From Neobacillus cucumis (GTDB lineage: Bacteria > Bacillota > Bacilli > Bacillales > Cytobacillaceae), in NCBI RefSeq assembly GCF_016908975.1, contig NZ_JAFBEX010000036.1:1-42251 (forward strand): DNA of 42,251 nt, read 5' to 3'. Below are positions 6,822-15,227 of the stretch, in pieces. The position numbers and the translations under genes are program-made. Positions within the stretch are counted from its first letter, which is position 1. Each line of letters starts with the position of its first letter. The notes below the pieces were generated by a model. The model saw only the letters and a list, made by a program, of their open reading frames with translations. It searched no databases and was not told the origin of the DNA.

Positions 6822-7961
6822 ATGTTTACGGGAGAAGAAACGGATTTAATCGCCTTTTATTCTCAAAATAAAGAGCAATTAGTACAAGAATGGGAAAATG
6901 CCATCATGATCCATCATGGTGATCCCTTTAAAGGTAAAATTCGTGAAAATGGAGAAGCATTACTTAATGTCATCTTAACGATGGATCGTATAACAAAAGA
7001 AGAATTGTTAGAGATTATCGAAAAAATCGCTATCGATATATCAGAAGAACGAGTGATGGCGGATATTAATATTGGTGATTTTGTCTACAATGTCAATATT
7101 GGCAGAACTATTTTATACAGTTACTTAAGTAAAACAGGGTTAGAATGGTCCAAACTGCAGAAGTCGATTAACGATATTAATTTTTGCTTTGATAAGTTTT
7201 TATATTATGCTGTATCCCACTACTCTGAGGCAAAAAATAAAATTATTGAAGAAAAGACCATGTTTATTGACTCTACCCACCAAGATCGTTTAACCCTTCT
7301 CGGCCAAATGACCTCAAGTTTTATTCATGAATTTAGAAACCCGCTAACATCGGTTCAAGGTTTTATTCAATTGCTTAAAGCTGATTATCCAAATATGAGA
7401 TATTTAGACATTATTTCAAGCGAATTAGATCAGCTTAATTTTCGCATTTCTCAATTCTTATTACTTTCAAAAAAAGAGCTGATTGGTAAGGAAAAGGTAA
7501 ACTTCAGTTTAATTCATTTAATTGATGAAGTTTTAAACTTCCTGTACCCTAGTATTCTGGATGGCAAGGTAAAAATTCAAAATCATTTAACTGATGATTT
7601 TGAATTAAACGGCTATGCAGATGAAATAAGGCAGGTGTTTATTAACATCATTTTCAATGCAATTGATGTTCTCAATCACCATGAAGTCACAAACCCAACC
7701 ATTGAGATTAATTGTTTGTTAGAAGATGAAAATACCATCAAAATTAGCATTTCAAATAATGGTCCGGTAATTCCTCACGAATTGCATAAAACCATTTTTG
7801 AACCTTTTTTCACTACAAAAAAACTCGGAACTGGCTTAGGTTTGTTTGTATGTAAGGAAATAATTGAAAAGCATAAAGGAAAATTAACCTGTGACTCTTC
7901 ACATGATAAAACAACCTTTTCTATTTATTTACCATTAGCATCGGAAGCATCCGATGAGTAA
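6822..7961 (+). CDS. Soluble sensor histidine kinase with HisK_N-type domain
   Basis: 379 residues, no membrane segments. Residues 1-140 form a helical sensor region like the HisK_N domain of Bacillus sporulation kinases. A HisKA domain follows with H-box SSFIHEFRNPLTSVQGF (phospho-accepting His169). The HATPase_c domain shows an N-box (FINIIFNAIDVL), G1 (SNNGPVIP) and G2 (GTGLGLFV). No response regulator is adjacent, as is usual for kinases that feed the Spo0F phosphorelay. That role is inference from the H-box type. SD GGGGGAAACA precedes the ATG. It is divergent from feoAB across a region holding two Fur-like boxes. Confidence 0.85.
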   Translation: MFTGEETDLIAFYSQNKEQLVQEWENAIMIHHGDPFKGKIRENGEALLNVILTMDRITKEELLEIIEKIAIDISEERVMADINIGDFVYNVNIGRTILYSYLSKTGLEWSKLQKSINDINFCFDKFLYYAVSHYSEAKNKIIEEKTMFIDSTHQDRLTLLGQMTSSFIHEFRNPLTSVQGFIQLLKADYPNMRYLDIISSELDQLNFRISQFLLLSKKELIGKEKVNFSLIHLIDEVLNFLYPSILDGKVKIQNHLTDDFELNGYADEIRQVFINIIFNAIDVLNHHEVTNPTIEINCLLEDENTIKISISNNGPVIPHELHKTIFEPFFTTKKLGTGLGLFVCKEIIEKHKGKLTCDSSHDKTTFSIYLPLASEASDE

Positions 7962-7981
7962 GAAAATAATCCAAACACATC

Positions 7982-8012
7982 AATCCCACTTTATTAAGCA
8001 GGGATTTTTTTT
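7982..8012 (+). terminator. Terminator of the kinase gene
   Basis: AATCCC (7982-7987) pairs with GGGATT (8001-8006), followed by a run of T. The stem is short but the U-tract is strong. Confidence 0.65.
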
Positions 8013-8087
8013 CTATTTAAAATTCCTCACTCCCTCTGGCCTATTGTGCATATGATGTAAGAAATCATTGTTCAGGAGAATAGGCCA

Positions 8088-8639
8088 ATGTTTACATTAA
8101 AAGTGGATCATGAAATCGAACTTCAATTGTTTCAAAGACAACATGCTTTAACACTCTTCCAACTTATCGAAGAGAATCGTGAACATTTACGGAAATGGAT
8201 GCCATGGGTCGAAAGTATGACCACCCCTTATCAAATCGAATCCATTATCCCTGTATGGCTTAATCAATTTGCTGAAAACAGCGGATTGAATGTGGGGATC
8301 CTTTTTCGCGGGGAACTGGTGGGCTCACTAGGCTTGCACCAAATTGATTGGTATAACAGTATGGCGAGTATAGGTTATTATTTGGCTAAAAAAGCAGAAG
8401 GTCATGGGATTATAACTAGGTCAGTTAAAGCCCTGTTGAATTATGCCTTTTTTCAACTCGGTTTAAACAGGATTGAAATTCGCTGTGGAGTAAAAAATAA
8501 TAAGAGCCGGGCCATTCCTGAGCGGCTGAGATTTGTTACTGAAGGAACAGTTCGGGATGGGGAACATTTAAATGGGCATTATCACGACCTTGTTATCTAC
8601 AGCATGCTAGCGAGAGAATGGAATCCCATGCAAGCCTAG
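8088..8639 (+). CDS. GNAT acetyltransferase, RimL/YdaF type
   Basis: 183 residues, full length. It resembles B. subtilis YdaF and RimJ/RimL N-acetyltransferases: MFTLKVDHEIELQLFQRQHA at the start, IGYYLAKKAEGHGIITRSVK with the acetyl-CoA-binding region near 105-122, GLNRIEIRCGVKNNKSRAIP, and FVTEGTVRDGEHLNGHYHDLV. The cofactor loop reads AEGHGIIT; the usual second Gly of the loop is kept. The natural acceptor (ribosomal protein, small molecule or antibiotic) cannot be told. SD AGGAGAA precedes the ATG. It is monocistronic with its own terminator. Confidence 0.88.
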   Translation: MFTLKVDHEIELQLFQRQHALTLFQLIEENREHLRKWMPWVESMTTPYQIESIIPVWLNQFAENSGLNVGILFRGELVGSLGLHQIDWYNSMASIGYYLAKKAEGHGIITRSVKALLNYAFFQLGLNRIEIRCGVKNNKSRAIPERLRFVTEGTVRDGEHLNGHYHDLVIYSMLAREWNPMQA

Positions 8640-8642
8640 ATG

Positions 8643-8690
8643 CTGACCCAAAAGGTCGTTGAATAACGACTCTTTTGGGTCAGTTTTTTA
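8643..8690 (+). terminator. Strong terminator after the acetyltransferase gene
   Basis: CTGACCCAAAAGGTCGTT (8643-8660) pairs with the ACGACTCTTTTGGGTCAG ending at 8683 (one mismatch), followed by TTTTTT. Confidence 0.85.
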
Positions 8691-8761
8691 TTTACTTTCC
8701 CTTTTTCGTGCTAATTCGAAAACTGGAATGATTCTAGAGGGATTTTCCCTATATTTTTTTG

Positions 8762-8995
8762 CTATTTTTGTTTTTTTTGGTACTTCATTAAATTATGTGC
8801 AACACAAATAAGACCCCAATCCGTTGTATTTTTGGATAGGCCTCTTTAATACAAACCTCTTTAACTCCTGATTGTGTTTAATTTGTCTAAATACCGGCTT
8901 CGAGGTCGATTAGACGCGCAAGATGTTGTTGGGGAATTAATACTTGAATATTCCATTGGAAGAGATAATTGCTTCGTGTTATACTGTTTGTACAT
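8762..8995 (-). pseudogene. Internally deleted IS1182-type transposase remnant
   Basis: Read on the minus strand from the ATG at 8995, the first codons give MYKQYNTKQLSLPMEYS. A frame change continues into IPQQHLARLIDLEAGI. This is the typical N-terminus of IS1182-family transposases. Immediately after, without the catalytic core, come PVFRQIKHNQELKRFVLKR and, in another frame, GLSKNTTDWGLICVAHNLMK, the typical C-terminus (compare FGxIKxNxGFRRFxLRG...AHNLxK). About 350-400 residues are missing. The junction is near 8886-8900. The frames are also shifted, so no protein is expected. It could persist as a MITE-like derivative if the ends are intact. Confidence 0.75.
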
Positions 8996-9066
8996 AAGAA
9001 AATCGTTTCTTTCTCGGTTAGTTGGTTGTGGTGACTTAATTATACCAGAGAGAACGATTTTCTTAT
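8994..9066 (-). other. Stem-loop over the start of the IS1182 remnant
   Basis: ATAAGAAAATCGTT (8994-9007) pairs with AACGATTTTCTTAT (9053-9066), and the stem continues imperfectly (TTTCTCGG with CCAGAGAG). The pairing buries the start codon of the deleted transposase. A TATAAT box lies in the loop on the minus strand (complement of 9038-9043). Such a layout allows transposase translation only from its own promoter and blocks it in read-through transcripts, as known for several other IS elements. Confidence 0.5.
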
Positions 9067-9080
9067 TTTTTTTGCATAAA

Positions 9081-9120
9081 AAAGGGGTGCCCCCCTAAAA
9101 ATTATACTTTTGGGACACCC
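9081..9120 (-). terminator. Terminator of glnKL
   Basis: On the minus strand GGGTGTCCC pairs with GGGGGCACCC across an AT-rich loop and is followed by CTTTTTTT. It lies 100 nt downstream of glnL. Confidence 0.65.
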
Positions 9121-9219
9121 ACATACACCAAGGTATATATAATAAGGTTTTTAATTAGTTACTGATTGAGTTTTGTTCGAACTTATCTTACACAATTTCA
9201 TTTTTTTATCGAATAATAA

Positions 9220-10167
9220 CTACCTATATTTAAATATTTCCTCTGAATTCAAGCGTTTCACTTCATAAAAAAATACTTGAATAAATTTTTTGGTATTTAC
9301 TCGGGTTTGAGATGCATGTATTGTTGTATTTCTTTGCAATTCCTTGATCCTTTGGTGGACGACGGTAAAATCAAAAAATTTTGAAGCATAATTTTCAAAC
9401 TTCGGATTTGAAAAATCTGTTAAACCCAGAGACGCTAAATGATTTAACGAATGAGTAATGGCCCTGCGAATGCGTTGTTCGGAAGCTTTTATCTCTCGAT
9501 TGATATCGACTTGTGTAGCTGATAGTCCAAGTTTTTTTTTCGATATTTGTACAAATATATCTTTAAGGGTTGGAAAATGTTGTTCAAAAGTATGAGTAAG
9601 TTCATACTTAAATAAATACTGAAGAATTTCTATTAAATCTTTATGACCATTTTCTCCTACGATCCCTAACTCAGCCAAAAGAAATTCCCCGACCTCTAGA
9701 ATTCTTTTTTCATTTAGAATATTGGATTTGTCAACTTTTGGCTGATTCAAATTTAATAAACTATTTAATGAGGTTTGGATAACATTAATCGATCTTTCTA
9801 AATTGATCCGTTCAATAACTTTTCGAATAACTGTTAATACTTCAATACGATTAATTGGTTTGCTAATATAATAATCGATCCCGAGAGAGTAAGCTTCACC
9901 AATTAGTTCTTTTGATTCAACTTGTGAAATCATGATAATTTTTCCAGAAAACTCATCTTTTATATGACGAATTGTTTCAATACCATCGCGGATTGGCATT
10001 AATAAATCAATAAATAAAATATCAATTTGTTTTAAATTCAAAATGTGTCCTTCTAATAGGCAGCCATCTTCCGCTTCCTCCACCACCTCTCCTACATCTT
10101 CGTCTTCAATTATTTGACTTAAGATTGAACGTATAGCTCTATCATCATCAGTTATAAAAAAACGCAT
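9220..10167 (-). CDS. glnL: Response regulator GlnL (glutamine-responsive)
   Basis: 315 residues. The receiver domain (1-120) has the acidic pair DD at 8-9, phospho-acceptor Asp in IDLLMP near 55, and Lys in SKPINRIEV near 104. The C-terminal region (about 170-315) is the YcbB/GlnL-type DNA-binding domain with RRAITHSLNHLASLGLTDFS and FFYEVKRLNSEEIF. In B. subtilis GlnL activates glsA-glnT in response to glutamine. It starts 10 nt after glnK and forms an operon with it. SD AAGGGTGG precedes the ATG. The divergent glsA-glnT operon supports the assignment. Confidence 0.92.
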   Translation of the reverse strand: MRFFITDDDRAIRSILSQIIEDEDVGEVVEEAEDGCLLEGHILNLKQIDILFIDLLMPIRDGIETIRHIKDEFSGKIIMISQVESKELIGEAYSLGIDYYISKPINRIEVLTVIRKVIERINLERSINVIQTSLNSLLNLNQPKVDKSNILNEKRILEVGEFLLAELGIVGENGHKDLIEILQYLFKYELTHTFEQHFPTLKDIFVQISKKKLGLSATQVDINREIKASEQRIRRAITHSLNHLASLGLTDFSNPKFENYASKFFDFTVVHQRIKELQRNTTIHASQTRVNTKKFIQVFFYEVKRLNSEEIFKYR

Positions 10168-10177
10168 GGAACCACCC

Positions 10178-11479
10178 TTATCCTTTCTGTATCAAATTAA
10201 TAGTTGGTAACTGGATTGAAAAGACAACGCCGTTGTTATGATTATTCTGAAATAACATCTCTCCCCCAAGGTCTTTCACTACTTCTTTTACATATGAAAG
10301 TCCAATCCCTGTTGAAGGTGTTCCTAAATGATCATACTTCGAGGTAAATCCAGGCTGAAAGATAGCATCTTCATATTTTGCAGGGATGCCAGGTCCAGTA
10401 TCGGAAACTTGAAATTCAACAGTATCGCTAAGTTCACGCAACCTTAAACTAACGCTTCCCTTTTCTATAATTGCTTCCACTGCATTCGCTACTAAATTAT
10501 TGATGAGAGATAACACGGTATAAACATGATAATTTGGATGCTTCCCTTCTACCGAATATAAAAATTTAATCTCTTTTCCTAGTGAATCGGCATATTTTTC
10601 ATTTATTCGTATAATTAATTGAATTAAATCAGCAGGATTCATATAGTCTTGAAAACTCTCATTAGTTATTAATTTTGAGAGCCCTGCAAAAATCCGTTGG
10701 TTATCTTTTTTAACTTCATGAATTTCACCAGCAATACGTAATAACTTTTGACTAAACTGCTGTTTAAATACATTATGTCGTTTTTCCTGTTCTTTTAAAT
10801 TGCGATATAAATCATAAGATTCCTTTGTAATATTCTCTGTATTTTTTAATGTTTTTTTTAAATAAATCTTTTCCTCATATAAATTGGAAATAAGCATTAA
10901 CATATGTTCATTTTGTTTTCTAATTTGTCTTTCCCTCTTCTGTACTTCATACAGTTTCATCATATTAAAAAAGCTTAGAACAATAAAACTGTGGGTAAAC
11001 GCTATCATGATCATCTCATTTAGTTTTGCGAAGGTTATGGTTGTTTCTAACACGAAATATTGAATAATTAGTTCTACAATGTCGGACACAATTTCAATTA
11101 AAAAGCCAATAAATCCAATCATCAAGGGTCTATTTTGAAAGCGGTTGGTCTTCACTAAAAAAAAGAGGAAAGAATAAGTGAAATAATAGAAAAAACTTGG
11201 ATACTGGGCTTGGAAAGAGGATGTCCAGTCAAAACTCTCCTGCTCAATAAGGTCTAAAAGAATGCGAAAATTAACAACCGCTGTTCCTGTTAAAAAACCT
11301 GGTAAAACTGCTGGTGTTTTCTGCAGCAATAACAAAAAAAAGAAAAATGCTGGGGCACCTAAGCTTACTCGAAATGTTTCATTTAAAGGATAAAACTTTA
11401 TTTCACCTGCTAGTGGAACGGTTAACACCATTAGAACAAGAATATAGACGTCTTTTTTAACTAAAGTACTTAGGCTCAA
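10178..11479 (-). CDS. glnK: Sensor histidine kinase GlnK (glutamine sensing)
   Basis: 433 residues. The N-terminal 190 residues contain about six membrane helices (for instance VYILVLMVLTVPLAGE and FFFLLLLQKTPAVLPGFLTG). A coiled-coil linker (about 185-245) leads to an atypical histidine kinase core with HATPase motifs LINNLVANAVEAI, DTGPGIP and TPSTGIGLSYVKE. The translation start is a TTG with a perfect SD, GGAGGTGA, 5 nt upstream. Paired with glnL and divergent from glsA-glnT, as in the glnK-glnL locus of B. subtilis. Confidence 0.9.
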   Translation of the reverse strand: MSLSTLVKKDVYILVLMVLTVPLAGEIKFYPLNETFRVSLGAPAFFFFLLLLQKTPAVLPGFLTGTAVVNFRILLDLIEQESFDWTSSFQAQYPSFFYYFTYSFLFFLVKTNRFQNRPLMIGFIGFLIEIVSDIVELIIQYFVLETTITFAKLNEMIMIAFTHSFIVLSFFNMMKLYEVQKRERQIRKQNEHMLMLISNLYEEKIYLKKTLKNTENITKESYDLYRNLKEQEKRHNVFKQQFSQKLLRIAGEIHEVKKDNQRIFAGLSKLITNESFQDYMNPADLIQLIIRINEKYADSLGKEIKFLYSVEGKHPNYHVYTVLSLINNLVANAVEAIIEKGSVSLRLRELSDTVEFQVSDTGPGIPAKYEDAIFQPGFTSKYDHLGTPSTGIGLSYVKEVVKDLGGEMLFQNNHNNGVVFSIQLPTINLIQKG

Positions 11480-11596
11480 GGAGTCACCTCCGAGTTTTAT
11501 TTGAAATCAGTATACAGTCTCATCAACCTCAATACAACGCTTAAATTATTATAAGAAATCTATTAATAAATGGGCTAACCCTATTTTTGAAATATA

Positions 11597-11615
11597 TTTT
11601 GTAGTTTTTTTGTAG
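11597..11615 (+). promoter_or_regulatory. Probable GlnL binding site: direct repeats upstream of glsA
   Basis: TTTTGTAG at 11597-11604 is repeated at 11608-11615, an 11-bp period. A weaker third copy (TTTTTGAAAT) starts at about 11584. The B. subtilis GlnL site upstream of glsA is described as TTTTGT-N4-TTTTGT, so element and position (170 nt before glsA) agree. The spacer here is one base longer. Confidence 0.65.
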
Positions 11616-11676
11616 TTTTCAGTCGGATTATATAGTTCAAATTATAAATTAAAGTTATATTTTTATGGAAATATTG

Positions 11677-11690
11677 TGTAAGCGCTTAAG
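11677..11690. promoter_or_regulatory. cre-like site upstream of glsA
   Basis: TGTAAGCGCTTAAG matches the CcpA consensus TGWNANCGNTNWCA except for the last two bases, and has the symmetric AAGCGCTT centre typical of strong cre sites. It lies about 95 nt before glsA. CcpA control of glutaminase is plausible but unproven. Confidence 0.45.
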
Positions 11691-11785
11691 TTTTTATGCT
11701 TTTTATACCAGTCTATTATTATTTTTTCAGTAGAAGGTATTAAAGGTATGAAGTTTTAATTCAAAAATAAGAGAGGTGGAAGGAT

Positions 11786-12778
11786 ATGGTTGAAGAGATG
11801 ATTAAAGACCAAAACGATAAGCTTTATAGTCAAACGAATGCTTCTTTAGATGAATGGGTTGCACATTTTAAATCTCATGCTATTAAAGGAAAAACCGCCA
11901 ATTATATTCCTGCTTTAAGAAAGAAAGACTCATCGCATTTAGGCATTTCCATCATAAGACCGGATGGAACAACGATAAAGTCAGGGGATTATGAAGTATC
12001 TTTCACATTACAAAGTATATCAAAAGTGCTCAGCTTTATAGCCGTATGCTTGAGCTGTGGTATTTCTTATGTGTTAGAGAGGGTTGATGTAGAACCAACT
12101 GGGGATGCCTTTAATTCAATTATTCGTCTAGAAATGCATAAGACGGGAAAGCCGTTTAACCCAATGATTAATGCCGGAGCGATTACCATAGCTTCACTTC
12201 TACCAGGAGAATCTTCATACAAAAAATTAGAAGTTCTTTATAAATTAATCGAAAAATTGATAGGGAAACGCCCGGCTATTAACAACGAAGTGTATCAATC
12301 TGAGTGGAAAACATCTTACCGAAATAGAGCTTTAGCTTACTATTTAAAGGAAACGAATTATTTAGAATCGGATGTAGAGGTAGCTTTAGAAGTTTACATG
12401 AAACAATGTTCGATAGAAGTTAACACAGAAGACATAGCCTTGATTGGACTGATTCTAGCACACGATGGATTTCATCCTATTCGTCAAGAACAAGTCCTGC
12501 CTAAAAAAGTAGCTAAATTAGCCAAAGCTTTGATGCTTACTTGTGGAATGTACAATGCTTCGGGTAAATTTGCGGCATTTGTCGGTTTGCCAGCCAAAAG
12601 TGGTGTATCTGGGGGCATTATGGCACTAGTTCCCCCAAACGTCAGAAGTGAACTACCTTTTCAAAACGGATGTGGTATTGGTATATATGGACCAGCTATT
12701 GATGAATATGGGAATAGCCTAACAGGTGTTATGCTATTGAAGCATTTAGCACAAGAATGGGATCTAAGTATTTTCTAA
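11786..12778 (+). CDS. glsA: Glutaminase A
   Basis: 330 residues, full length for the serine-dependent beta-lactamase-like glutaminases (L-glutamine to L-glutamate plus ammonia). The catalytic SxxK motif is Ser77-Ile-Ser-Lys80 (TLQSISKVLSF). Other family blocks: KPFNPMINAGAI, TCGMYNASGKFA, and LPAKSGVSGGIMALVP. Cytosolic, no signal peptide. SD GAGGTGGAAGG precedes the ATG at 11786. First gene of an operon with the glutamine transporter; no terminator between them. Divergent from glnKL, with probable GlnL repeats upstream. Confidence 0.96.
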   Translation: MVEEMIKDQNDKLYSQTNASLDEWVAHFKSHAIKGKTANYIPALRKKDSSHLGISIIRPDGTTIKSGDYEVSFTLQSISKVLSFIAVCLSCGISYVLERVDVEPTGDAFNSIIRLEMHKTGKPFNPMINAGAITIASLLPGESSYKKLEVLYKLIEKLIGKRPAINNEVYQSEWKTSYRNRALAYYLKETNYLESDVEVALEVYMKQCSIEVNTEDIALIGLILAHDGFHPIRQEQVLPKKVAKLAKALMLTCGMYNASGKFAAFVGLPAKSGVSGGIMALVPPNVRSELPFQNGCGIGIYGPAIDEYGNSLTGVMLLKHLAQEWDLSIF

Positions 12779-12889
12779 TGGGCATCATGTAGAAACTTTG
12801 CTTCTGGTGAGAACTAAAAGGAAGACAATAAGTCGCTAGATTTTTATATTCTGATATCAATCTAATAAACTTTTACTGGAGTGATGAAC

Positions 12890-14320
12890 ATGCAACAATT
12901 GCATGATATTATTATCTTTTCAAATGATTTTCTATGGTCAAAGTTATTGATTATTATGCTAGTTTTATTCGGTCTTTATTTCACTTTTAAATCGAAATTT
13001 GTACAGTTTCGAATGTTGAAAGAAATGGTCCGCGTTTTAATGGAGGGGAGAACTGGTTCTAAAGAAAGCATTTCCCCATTTCAAGCGTTCTGTGTTGGAA
13101 TGGCGGCACGCGTTGGAACAGGTAATATCACAGGAATTGCAATTGCGATTGCATTAGGCGGTCCTGGAGCGGTATTTTGGATGTGGATTATTTCTATTAT
13201 TAGCTCAGCATCCAGCTTTATAGAAAGTACGTTAGCACAAGTCTATAAAGTAAAAGATAAAGACGGTTTCCGTGGCGGCCCATCCTATTATATGGATAAA
13301 GGATTAAACAAACGTTGGATGGGAATATTTTTCTCCATTTTAATTACACTTTCTTTCGGTCTTGTATTCAATTCTGTACAATCAAATACGGTTACAATTG
13401 CTTTTGAAAACGCATTCGGTACAGATCGTTTAACTGTAGGGATTATCATGGCAGTTGTTTTCGCTGCGATTATCTTTGGCGGTGTGAAGAGTATTGCAAA
13501 ACTGGCTGAATACAAGGTTATGCTTTTAGCTGTGTTATACATTGGTGTTGCATTGTTTGTCATAGCTGCGAACATAACTAAAGTGCCGGAAATTCTTTCT
13601 CTTATTGTTAAAAATGCGTTTGGCTTTGAACAAGTGGCAGGTGGTTCACTTGGAGCTGCGCTCATGAATGGAGTTAAACGCGGCTTATTCTCGAATGAAG
13701 CTGGTATGGGGAGTGCGCCAAACGTTGCCGCAACAGCAACAACAAGTCATCCGGTAAAACAAGGACTTATTCAAGCATTTGGCGTATTAACTGATACACT
13801 GATTATCTGTACAAGCACAGCATTTATTATTTTACTTTCTGATGCTTACAAACAACCAGGGCTAAATGGTATTGCACTTACACAAGCAGCATTAAGTGAA
13901 CATATTGGTTCATGGGCATCAGGCTGTCTTGCCATCTTTATTTTACTATTTGGATTCGGTGCGTTAATTGGTAACTATTATTACGGGGAAACAAACATTC
14001 GCTTTTTACATAAAAGTAAAGCATGGTTGATGCTATACCGAATAAGCGTATTCGCCATGATCATATTCGGTTCAGTTGCAAAGATTCAACTTGTATGGGA
14101 TTTAGCTGATTTATTTATGGGTTTAATGGTGATTGTAAACCTAATTGCCATTCTTCTATTATCAAAAGTGGCATTTAGTGCATTAAACGATTACATTAAA
14201 CAGAAAAAGGATGGTAAAGATCCGGTATTTTATAAAGACACTATTAAGAATCATGAGAACATTGAATGTTGGGAACTCTCTCAAGTTGATTCAACCGTAG
14301 AAAAGGAAAAGGCCATATAA
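12890..14320 (+). CDS. glnT: Sodium:glutamine (alanine/glycine cation) symporter GlnT
   Basis: 476 residues, AGCS family with about 10-11 membrane helices. Family motifs: SPFQAFCVGMAARVGTGNIT near the N-terminus, GGPGAVFWMWI, DKDGFRGGPSYYM, and the signature VKRGLFSNEAGMGSAPNVAA. Position after glsA and under GlnL control points to glutamine uptake, as for B. subtilis GlnT (YbgH). I place the start at ATG 12890 because GGAG lies 8 nt upstream; the nearer GTG 12881 and ATG 12884 are too close to the SD. Ends before a long perfect hairpin. Confidence 0.93.
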   Translation: MQQLHDIIIFSNDFLWSKLLIIMLVLFGLYFTFKSKFVQFRMLKEMVRVLMEGRTGSKESISPFQAFCVGMAARVGTGNITGIAIAIALGGPGAVFWMWIISIISSASSFIESTLAQVYKVKDKDGFRGGPSYYMDKGLNKRWMGIFFSILITLSFGLVFNSVQSNTVTIAFENAFGTDRLTVGIIMAVVFAAIIFGGVKSIAKLAEYKVMLLAVLYIGVALFVIAANITKVPEILSLIVKNAFGFEQVAGGSLGAALMNGVKRGLFSNEAGMGSAPNVAATATTSHPVKQGLIQAFGVLTDTLIICTSTAFIILLSDAYKQPGLNGIALTQAALSEHIGSWASGCLAIFILLFGFGALIGNYYYGETNIRFLHKSKAWLMLYRISVFAMIIFGSVAKIQLVWDLADLFMGLMVIVNLIAILLLSKVAFSALNDYIKQKKDGKDPVFYKDTIKNHENIECWELSQVDSTVEKEKAI

Positions 14321-14395
14321 TAATAAGACTTTTATATACATTATAGGCTGATATCTGTATTTTTTCTGGTAGAATCCTGCATATTTATCTAAAAC

Positions 14396-14432
14396 AAATC
14401 CACTACTTTGACATTCAAGTAGTGGATTTCAA
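14396..14432. terminator. Terminator of glsA-glnT
   Basis: AAATCCACTACTT (14396-14408) pairs perfectly with AAGTAGTGGATTT (14417-14429). The following T-tract is interrupted, so termination strength is uncertain. Confidence 0.65.
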
Positions 14433-14596
14433 ATTTATTTTTACAATCCTATCAAATTTTTGGTTTATTTTTATGACACCTAAAGCAGAGAACATCATCT
14501 TTTTCCTAAACTATCAAAATTAAATAATGAATGGACAAATGAAAGCAAAACTTTGAATTTCGTCCCATTTTCCTTCTAGTGATCATGAAAAGGTTC

Positions 14597-14755
14597 TTAA
14601 ACAGCAGCTGAAGTAAAACAATGATCATTAAAATAAATAATCTCGGAAAGAATCTTGTATCCTTTCATATTCTTGAAAGCTTCCCTTGCCTCTTTTTCTG
14701 TATCAAATTCGAACATCGACGTTTTTTCGTTTGAATAGAGAGTGATTACCCACAT
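14597..14755 (-). CDS. Small conserved-looking protein, 52 residues
   Basis: Minus-strand ORF beginning MWVITLYSNEKTSMFEFDTE and continuing KEAREAFKNMKGYKILSEIIYFND. A beta-strand/helix/beta-strand pattern with an amphipathic helix (EKEAREAFKNMK) gives a compact small domain. Start ATG at 14755 with GGGGGAA 8 nt upstream. No membrane segment. It looks like short Bacillus proteins of unknown function with the MWVIT...FEFxTEKEA pattern, from memory only. Monocistronic, convergent with glnT. Codon use and SD make a real gene likely; function unknown. Confidence 0.65.
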   Translation of the reverse strand: MWVITLYSNEKTSMFEFDTEKEAREAFKNMKGYKILSEIIYFNDHCFTSAAV

Positions 14756-15101
14756 TAAAAATTCCCCCAATAAAAGATTACTGTTCCTCTTTTCTCATTC
14801 ACTGATAGATTATTCCTAATACTGTAGCTTTAATTTATTATAGGATCTACACAATCATACAGAAGAATACAAAACAACTTAAAACTTTCAAAACATATTA
14901 GTGTTATATTAGTCATTAACAAAATCTAAAAATCATCGCCTTCAATGAAGAAGAGTCAGAACAATATTAAGACTCGATACATAAATTCCCTCTATAAGGT
15001 AATATTACAAGTCGAGAAATGACTTTTTATTAATGACAATATTTTACAGGAGATGCTCCTTATGTCAGCTGCAGACATGGGATCTTTATTAGGTGATAAA
15101 T
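14756..15101. other. Intergenic stretch before the ger operon
   Basis: AT-rich, about 345 nt. It should contain the divergent promoter of the 52-residue gene and a forespore promoter for the ger operon, but I find no convincing SigG pair (a CATATTA near 14894 has no matching -35). A 45-codon ORF from ATG 15063 with AGGAG upstream overlaps the head of the 41-codon gene in another frame; its translation looks non-protein-like. Confidence 0.4.
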
Positions 15102-15227
15102 ATGTGGACAATGATCGTTTCCTATCTTCCAGACTGGTATGCTTTTATGCAAGCTTTTATTGCGTTTTTCATCCCCTATTCAATCTCGAAATTTTTTAGT
15201 TGGATCATTACATTAGAGGAAGAGTGA
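15102..15227 (+). CDS. 41-residue hydrophobic micro-protein heading the ger operon
   Basis: ORF starting MWTMIVSYLPDWYAFMQAFI and ending FFSWIITLEEE. SD AGGTGA lies 6-7 nt before the ATG. The stop TGA overlaps the ATG of the GerA-type gene (TGATG, 15225-15229), so the two are translationally coupled. Two short hydrophobic stretches (about 13-24 and 29-38), separated by PYSISK, could cross or lie on the membrane. Small D-subunits with two membrane segments are known for some Ger receptors but are about 70-75 residues; this one is shorter and lies at the 5' end. A receptor accessory peptide is inference; a coupling leader is the alternative. Confidence 0.6.
   Translation: MWTMIVSYLPDWYAFMQAFIAFFIPYSISKFFSWIITLEEE

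Noticed and set aside
8874..9098. 74-codon plus-strand ORF in the IS1182 remnant
   Set aside because: It is antisense to recognisable transposase segments and crosses the stem-loop and terminator.
15063..15200. 45-codon ORF starting before the micro-gene of the ger operon
   Set aside because: It has an AGGAG upstream, but the translation is not protein-like and it overlaps the better-supported 41-codon gene in another frame.
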